Assembly: GCA_910588595.1 (NCBI GenBank) | Contig: CAJUQU010000184.1 | Location: 1-7,735 of the forward strand | Direction of reading: 5' to 3' | DNA from: an uncultured Lachnospiraceae bacterium | GTDB lineage: Bacteria; Bacillota_A; Clostridia; Lachnospirales; Lachnospiraceae | DNA: 7,735 nucleotides | Part shown: one piece after another, positions 6,201 to 7,735 of the stretch | Layout: each line of letters begins with the position of its first letter | How positions within the stretch are numbered: the first letter of the stretch is position 1 | Translations under genes and position numbers: made by a program | Notes under the pieces: model-generated | What the model was told of the DNA's origin: nothing | What the model saw: the letters and a program-made list of their open reading frames with translations, nothing else | The model's database searches: none

Positions 6201-7735
6201 TGCTGCTCTGAAAGGATTGTCACATCAGATACATTGCGGCAGCCGAATATGGATTTGAATGCGGCATTGTAAGAATCCATAATATTCTGAACCGTTTCCT
6301 CCAGATACAAATCACTGCGGTACTCAGCTGTCAGATAATACGCCCCGTCATAGAGACGAACCTGGAGTAACAGCGGCTCTTTGGGCAGGCCGAGGGACAG
6401 ATCCTCACCAACAGCAACGGTATTTCCCATCGGATAATCGTCTGTAAGTTCTGCCTGATATGCAAAAATCAAATCAGAAGTAATCCCATATTTTGCAGCG
6501 ATATCGGAGAACGGGAAAATATCATTTGCCATGGAATTCATTAACTGTTCCTGCAAGGAAACCATATAGGATGTCACTGTAGTCTTGTCATCAAATTTAC
6601 AATATACAGGAAGCGTTCTTACAAGCATGCATATCGTATTCTCAAGCCTCGAATCGTTCCTGCCATTATAGATGGTCGCAAACAACGATTCCTTTGCATT
6701 TGACCAGCGGGACATCAGGATTCCAAAAACGCCGGTAAAGAGTGTATTGGGTGTAATTCCCATTCTTTCACAAAATTGCAGGGCCGCTTCTGCAGAAACT
6801 GACATCTTATATTCTGCCAGCCCCTTTTCGGGCATATCTCCTTTTTTGTCATAAATCGGAAGCGACTCGATTTCAATCCCCTGAAAAATATTGTCATAAT
6901 AAAGGGCTGCCTTTTTATAACCGCCTCTCTTCACTGCATATTCCTCTGAGACAGCCGCATCAAAACCTGTATAGTCTTCCTTTGCCAATTCTTCGCCCAT
7001 ATAGGCACGGTTCAGGTCCCTGAAAAAAATATCATAGGAATTTCCATCCGCCATGATGTGGTGAAAATCTACAAACAGATACTTCTTCGTCTCAGTCAGG
7101 TAGATTGTGATCCGGAACAGCCTGCCCCCTTCTAATTGAAATGGCTTTACAAGATCGTTCCTGTCAAACGCACTGTCTGTTGTTCTGATGATCTCAGGCA
7201 CAAAATCTTCTGAAAAGGGTTTTTGAACCATTTCTCCGTCTTCACTGATCCCAAAACGCGCCGTCATATAGGAATGTGCCTGAATGGTTCTGGCAGCTGC
7301 ATCGGCAAGTTTCTCTTCTTCAATGCTGTTGTCAAGCGTGAACAAAAACGGTATATTATAAATCGTTGTTTCCGGATTCTTCGCACACTCCGCAAAAATC
7401 CCTTTCTGGGAACCTGTTAATGGATAAACGCTGCGGATTTCCATTGCATCAGGCGCTTCTGCATTCCTGATAAATTCCTCCATCCGTACCACCGTATTAT
7501 ACTGGGTGATATCGCTGGTCTTTATCGCTATGCCAAATCCCTCTGCCAGCAGGACATTTAATTTCATTGCCCCTAGAGAAGTAAGCCCTGCACGGTAAAA
7601 TGGCGTGTTTATGCCAAAGCTGCTGTTATTGGTGACGGATGCCACGATATCAAAAATCTTTTGCTGCATCTTATTTTTGGGCACCTCATAATCACCCTGT
7701 TTTAAGATCAGTTTGGGCAGGGATCTTTTGTCTAT
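230..7735 (-). CDS. Multimodular non-ribosomal peptide synthetase with terminal reductase (5'-partial)
   Basis: This cytosolic assembly-line enzyme activates amino acids as adenylates, loads them on phosphopantetheine arms, condenses them and releases the chain by NAD(P)H-dependent reduction. Visible order over 2501 residues (residue 1 is the codon at 7735-7733): A10 tail 1-8, T1 22-91, C1 101-512, A1 529-1013, T2 1024-1095, C2 1106-1509, A2 1520-2010, T3 2020-2093, R 2129-2501; the stop is TGA at 232-230. The frame is open to the window edge and begins inside an adenylation motif (IDKRSLPK), so the start is missing and the GTG at 7684 is not the start. At least three A domains belong to the line. 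No epimerase or thioesterase domain is present, so L-residues and reductive release are expected. All core catalytic residues are intact, so the gene looks functional. A STAS gene follows after 42 bases. The family call is near certain; the product is inferred. Confidence 0.97.
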   Translation of the reverse strand: MDKRSLPKLILKQGDYEVPKNKMQQKIFDIVASVTNNSSFGINTPFYRAGLTSLGAMKLNVLLAEGFGIAIKTSDITQYNTVVRMEEFIRNAEAPDAMEIRSVYPLTGSQKGIFAECAKNPETTIYNIPFLFTLDNSIEEEKLADAAARTIQAHSYMTARFGISEDGEMVQKPFSEDFVPEIIRTTDSAFDRNDLVKPFQLEGGRLFRITIYLTETKKYLFVDFHHIMADGNSYDIFFRDLNRAYMGEELAKEDYTGFDAAVSEEYAVKRGGYKKAALYYDNIFQGIEIESLPIYDKKGDMPEKGLAEYKMSVSAEAALQFCERMGITPNTLFTGVFGILMSRWSNAKESLFATIYNGRNDSRLENTICMLVRTLPVYCKFDDKTTVTSYMVSLQEQLMNSMANDIFPFSDIAAKYGITSDLIFAYQAELTDDYPMGNTVAVGEDLSLGLPKEPLLLQVRLYDGAYYLTAEYRSDLYLEETVQNIMDSYNAAFKSIFGCRNVSDVTILSEQQEKMLDSFNETEVSYDVSKTVVDMFEAAAAQYPDNTAVVYEEVRYTYSEVEKITRNLAGDLIRRGLTAGDVAAVLIPRCEYMAICSMGVARSGCACQPLDHTYPQDRLLFMLEDSGAKLLITTQKMRELVSDYTGQILYLDEIPDLPEYVEKLPSPKPEDLFTLLYTSGSTGVPKGCMIEYGNITAFCTWYHRQYEFDSSARLAAYASYGFDASMMDIFTSLTAGAQLNIIAEEIRLDLLALCDYFEENQLTHSFMTTQVGRQFAMEIKSKTLRHLSTGGEKLVPLNPPEGIRFYNVYGPTECTVYTTIFEMDRYYDDIPIGKPLDNLKLYIVDDKGHRLPAGASGELLVSGRQVSRGYLNRPEKTKEVYAKNPYTDQEGYERMYHTGDVVRYLNDGNISFVGRRDSQVKIRGFRIELTEVEEVIRRFPGIKDATVAAFDEEGGGKYIAAYVVSDEQIDTGKLNAFIMETKPPYMVPAVTMQIDRIPLNQNQKVNRRALPKPQKAVEEMIPPKNEMQQRICDCIAEAIGHREFGITTDIQLAGLTSISAIKLNVLLAKNFDVAIKTNDIRENPTVVQLERFLLGAEKSKVHEVREVYPLTNAQAGIFVDCTANMGTTVYNIPYLFRLSPRIDLIRLKEAVEQTVEVHPYLKVQLFMDEDGEIRQRRNDHLEYTTEIIDGMDREKLVRPFPLFQEPLFRFEIHRTHEGSYLFLDVHHLIADGTSLSVILSDIDRAYQGEKLTAETYTAYDAALDNERAIQGEKYKKAEEFYASVLKDCSSDTSLYPDKNGEAPGIGNLRRKSDVISREAVQAICEKYGITENVFFTGIFGAALARYHFASKSVFTTIYHGRNDSRLSETIGMFVKTLPVVCDTTKNTQDYFVTIKNQLMGMMDHDIYPFQEISRNFHIKPDTMFVYQGGNFAFTKICGEDAEEIPLGLNAAKEPISLMMSIENGEYIYELEYRSDLFEKETAAYLIENLEITTRAFLDGKEPSEIRLLFDEQDKMVNTPQYMGKTFIDLFREAVSKYPDNTAVKDENGTITYAELDAVSEYIADKLKNNGFGRENVAGILCGRTREFVEAYVGIMKAGGAYVPLDPEYPQERIEYMLSDSGSENLLVMRKYGSLTEGYDKNVIYLDEIEKDGLGFTGKADLTPPLPENLAYMIYTSGSTGKPKGVMLEHRNLMTLIEHTVTFHKTVPEDMYGEFSSFCFDASVHDLFVPLTVGASLYIFPESVRKDAVAVCRTFENEPITVATMPTQMGELVAETLTGDCTLRLLTLGGEKFKRYYDRKYMMVNGYGPTENTVSSTEFVVDRDYKTIPIGKSQLNVRCYIVDENLKRVPVGAPGELCVAGRQVARGYHNLPEKTASVFVPNPFATCKDEERLYHTGDMVRMKGDGNIEYIGRIDSQIKINGFRVELGEIEGALLKRDGVCEVAAIPVDQSGVTYIAAYYTGAEYKEEDWKAFLSPLLPEYMVPAFYTHLDKMPVTPGGKIDKRALPAPAITEERTDYAAPQTGAQIKLCKLFEKALGREKVGIDDDFFAIGGTSLAASKVAVMCLNEKIPLVYADIFKYPTVRALARAVYGDEVQKENTDEFANYSYNAIDTLIAANNRRNVDRVEKKELGDILITGATGFLGIHVLKEFLDNYDGRAYCMVRKGRYESNDRRLMNMLMYYFDLPYTELFGDRIICIDSDITDKEAVDRLKDVPFTTLINCAACVKHFAAGEMLEKINVTGVKNLIDLCSSANRRLIQISTISVGGEGMDGMPPMDRKLAENDLYFGQRIVNEYIRTKFLAERAVLEAAAEGLDAKVIRVGNLMSRHRDGEFQINFITNGFLRSLRGYAAVGAFPMDSMNEGAEFSPIDETAAAVLCLAGTDSRFTVFHACNNHRIFMSDVIYEMRERGFDIKIMPGDRFIETVNAYAAEHETSDAVSGLIAYTSHDDEELYTIDYDNAFTTEVLYRLGFKWNITDNRYLAKAIEALEGLNFFEDGFSNKL
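233..1351 (-). other. Terminal thioester reductase domain (R; SDR fold, Lys2/AusA-type)
   Basis: About 370 residues up to the C-terminus. ILITGATGFLG gives the NAD(P)H-binding GxxGxxG (Gly2137, Gly2140, Gly2143), and ISTIS supplies Thr2261. YIRTK supplies Tyr2294 (codon 856-854) and Lys2298 of the YxxxK motif, completing the Thr-Tyr-Lys catalytic set of extended short-chain dehydrogenases. This family reduces the carrier-bound thioester by two electrons to an aldehyde, or by four to an alcohol; the sequence does not tell me which. It replaces a thioesterase. The C-terminus is intact: the domain ends a few residues before the TGA. Confidence 0.94.
1457..1678 (-). other. Carrier domain T3 (peptidyl carrier protein before the reductase)
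   Basis: Carrier with the canonical motif DDDFFAIGGTSLAASKV; the phosphopantetheine serine is residue 2054 (codon 1576-1574). Unlike T1 and T2 it has the GGTSL form and a different helix 2 region. It holds the completed peptide thioester and presents it to the R domain through a linker of about 35 residues. Confidence 0.94.
1706..3178 (-). other. Adenylation domain A2 (possibly aromatic amino acid)
   Basis: About 490 residues with all core motifs close to consensus: AGGAYVPLDPEYP (A2), YTSGSTGKPKG at 1674-1684 (A3), CFDASVHD (A4), NGYGPTE (A5), YHTGD at 1893-1897 (A7), GRIDSQIKINGFRVEL (A8) and GGKIDKRALPA (A10). The pocket residues aligned by eye to GrsA are D1720 A1721 H1724 T1763 T1786 G1788 G1805 V1813 S1814 K1999, i.e. 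DAHTTGGVSK. I do not recognise this code. The D-A-x-T pattern with small residues at the 301 and 322 positions recalls Phe/Tyr codes (DAWTIAAICK, DASTVAAVCK), so an aromatic residue is possible but unproven. As the last A domain it selects the residue that becomes the C-terminal aldehyde. Confidence 0.94.
3209..4420 (-). other. Condensation domain C2
   Basis: About 400 residues joining the T2-bound peptide to the amino acid on T3. It begins with VYPLTNAQAGI and carries HHLIADG at residues 1226-1232 (second His1227, codon 4057-4055; Asp1231). The later blocks GRNDSRL, GMFVKTLPV and EYRSDLF are present. GRNDSRL and EYRSDL also occur in C1, marking both domains as close paralogues. No epimerase precedes it, so an LCL-type reaction is expected by inference. 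Confidence 0.93.
4451..4666 (-). other. Carrier domain T2 (peptidyl carrier protein)
   Basis: Carrier for the A1-activated amino acid and then for the extended peptide. The phosphopantetheine serine is residue 1057 (codon 4567-4565) in AGLTSISAIKL. It is clearly a close relative of T1: both share KNxMQQ at the start, the AGLTS core, IKLNVLLA/MKLNVLLA and AIKT(S/N)DI, whereas T3 shares none of these. The T1/T2 similarity supports origin by module duplication. Confidence 0.92.
4697..6151 (-). other. Adenylation domain A1 (probably branched-chain aliphatic amino acid)
   Basis: About 485 residues. Seen are A3 LLYTSGSTGVPKG (675-687), A4 YGFDASMMD, A5 NVYGPTE, A7 YHTGD (896-900), A8 GRRDSQVKIRGFRIEL and A10 NQKVNRRALPK. 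Aligning by eye to GrsA gives the ten pocket residues D723 A724 M727 F766 S788 G790 V808 V816 Y817 K1004, i.e. DAMFSGVVYK. This shares six of ten positions, including V-V-Y-K, with the Ile code DGFFLGVVYK as I remember it, so Ile, Leu or Val is the best guess. The A2-motif region is divergent (SGCACQPLDHTYP in place of AGGAYVPLDPxYP). Domain identity is firm; substrate is a low to moderate confidence inference. Confidence 0.93.
6200..7435 (-). other. Condensation domain C1
   Basis: About 410 residues forming the peptide bond between the T1-bound donor and the T2-bound aminoacyl acceptor. It opens with VYPLTGSQKGI (C1 motif) and holds HHIMADG at residues 225-231, with the second histidine at 226 (codon 7060-7058) as the catalytic base and Asp230 structural. 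EYRSDLY near the end matches the late RxDLF-type motif. The C4 region (YTGFDAAVSEEY) departs from the usual YxDYAxW pattern. T1 is directly followed by this domain with no epimerase between, so an L-donor (LCL-type) is expected; this subtype is inferred from architecture. Confidence 0.93.
7463..7672 (-). other. Carrier domain T1 (peptidyl carrier protein)
   Basis: About 70 residues following a short linker after the A10 motif. The phosphopantetheine attachment serine is residue 53 (codon at 7579-7577) in AGLTSLGAMKL. The motif has Leu where the canonical NRPS carrier has the second Gly of GGxSL, so it looks more like the GLxSL of acyl carriers. T2 has the same variant and T3 does not. T1 carries the aminoacyl or peptidyl group made by the off-window module and donates it to C1. 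Confidence 0.92.
7712..7735 (-). other. C-terminal A10 motif of an upstream adenylation domain (domain cut by window edge)
   Basis: The first eight visible residues read IDKRSLPK, which matches the end of the A10 motif (NGKxDxxxLP) that closes every NRPS adenylation domain. The same motif closes A1 (NQKVNRRALPK) and A2 (GGKIDKRALPA) in this protein. The A10 lysine expected just upstream of the isoleucine is outside the window. This places at least one more A domain to the right of the window, so T1 is the carrier of that upstream module. Confidence 0.85.

Noticed and set aside
7682..7684. GTG as the start codon of the NRPS (2484-residue protein)
   Set aside because: The frame is open to the window edge and encodes an A10 motif upstream of this GTG; no convincing ribosome binding site precedes it, and it falls in the linker before T1.
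1..7735. CRISPR array, tRNA, insertion sequence or phage element
   Set aside because: No direct-repeat array, cloverleaf-like sequence, transposase or terminal inverted repeats were seen; the two coding regions account for all but 42 bases.

Overview
The window is almost entirely one very large gene on the minus strand (7735 down to 230). It encodes a non-ribosomal peptide synthetase (NRPS) whose 5' end lies beyond the right edge of the window. A second gene on the same strand starts 42 bases downstream and is cut by the left edge; it is a STAS-domain (SpoIIAA/RsbV-like) anti-sigma-factor antagonist. The compact minus-strand layout, the strong GGAGGAG ribosome binding site, the moderate base composition and the STAS/partner-switching family suggest a Clostridia-type member of the Bacillota, possibly a gut or anaerobic one. 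That taxonomic reading is inference.

The visible NRPS has 2501 residues, numbered here from the codon at 7735-7733. Its domain order is: the tail of an adenylation domain (A10 motif only), T1, C1, A1, T2, C2, A2, T3 and a terminal reductase R. Each complete domain keeps its key residues: the phosphopantetheine serines of three carriers, HHxxxDG in both condensation domains, the A3, A4, A5, A7, A8 and A10 motifs in both adenylation domains, and GxxGxxG plus a Thr/Tyr/Lys set in the reductase. There is no epimerase, methyltransferase, cyclase or thioesterase domain.

The assembly line therefore has at least three adenylation domains. It should couple at least three amino acids and release the chain reductively as a peptide aldehyde (or alcohol). 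The pocket residues suggest a branched-chain aliphatic residue at A1 and perhaps an aromatic residue at A2. Aliphatic then aromatic followed by reductive release is the same order as in AusA of Staphylococcus aureus, and resembles the reductase-terminated NRPSs of gut Clostridia that make peptide aldehydes and pyrazinones. The extra upstream A domain makes this one longer than the two-module enzymes.

The STAS gene directly behind the NRPS has a good ribosome binding site and no visible terminator between them, so co-transcription is likely. Why a partner-switching regulator should follow an NRPS is the least explained point in the window. No tRNA, rRNA, CRISPR, insertion sequence or plus-strand gene is supported.
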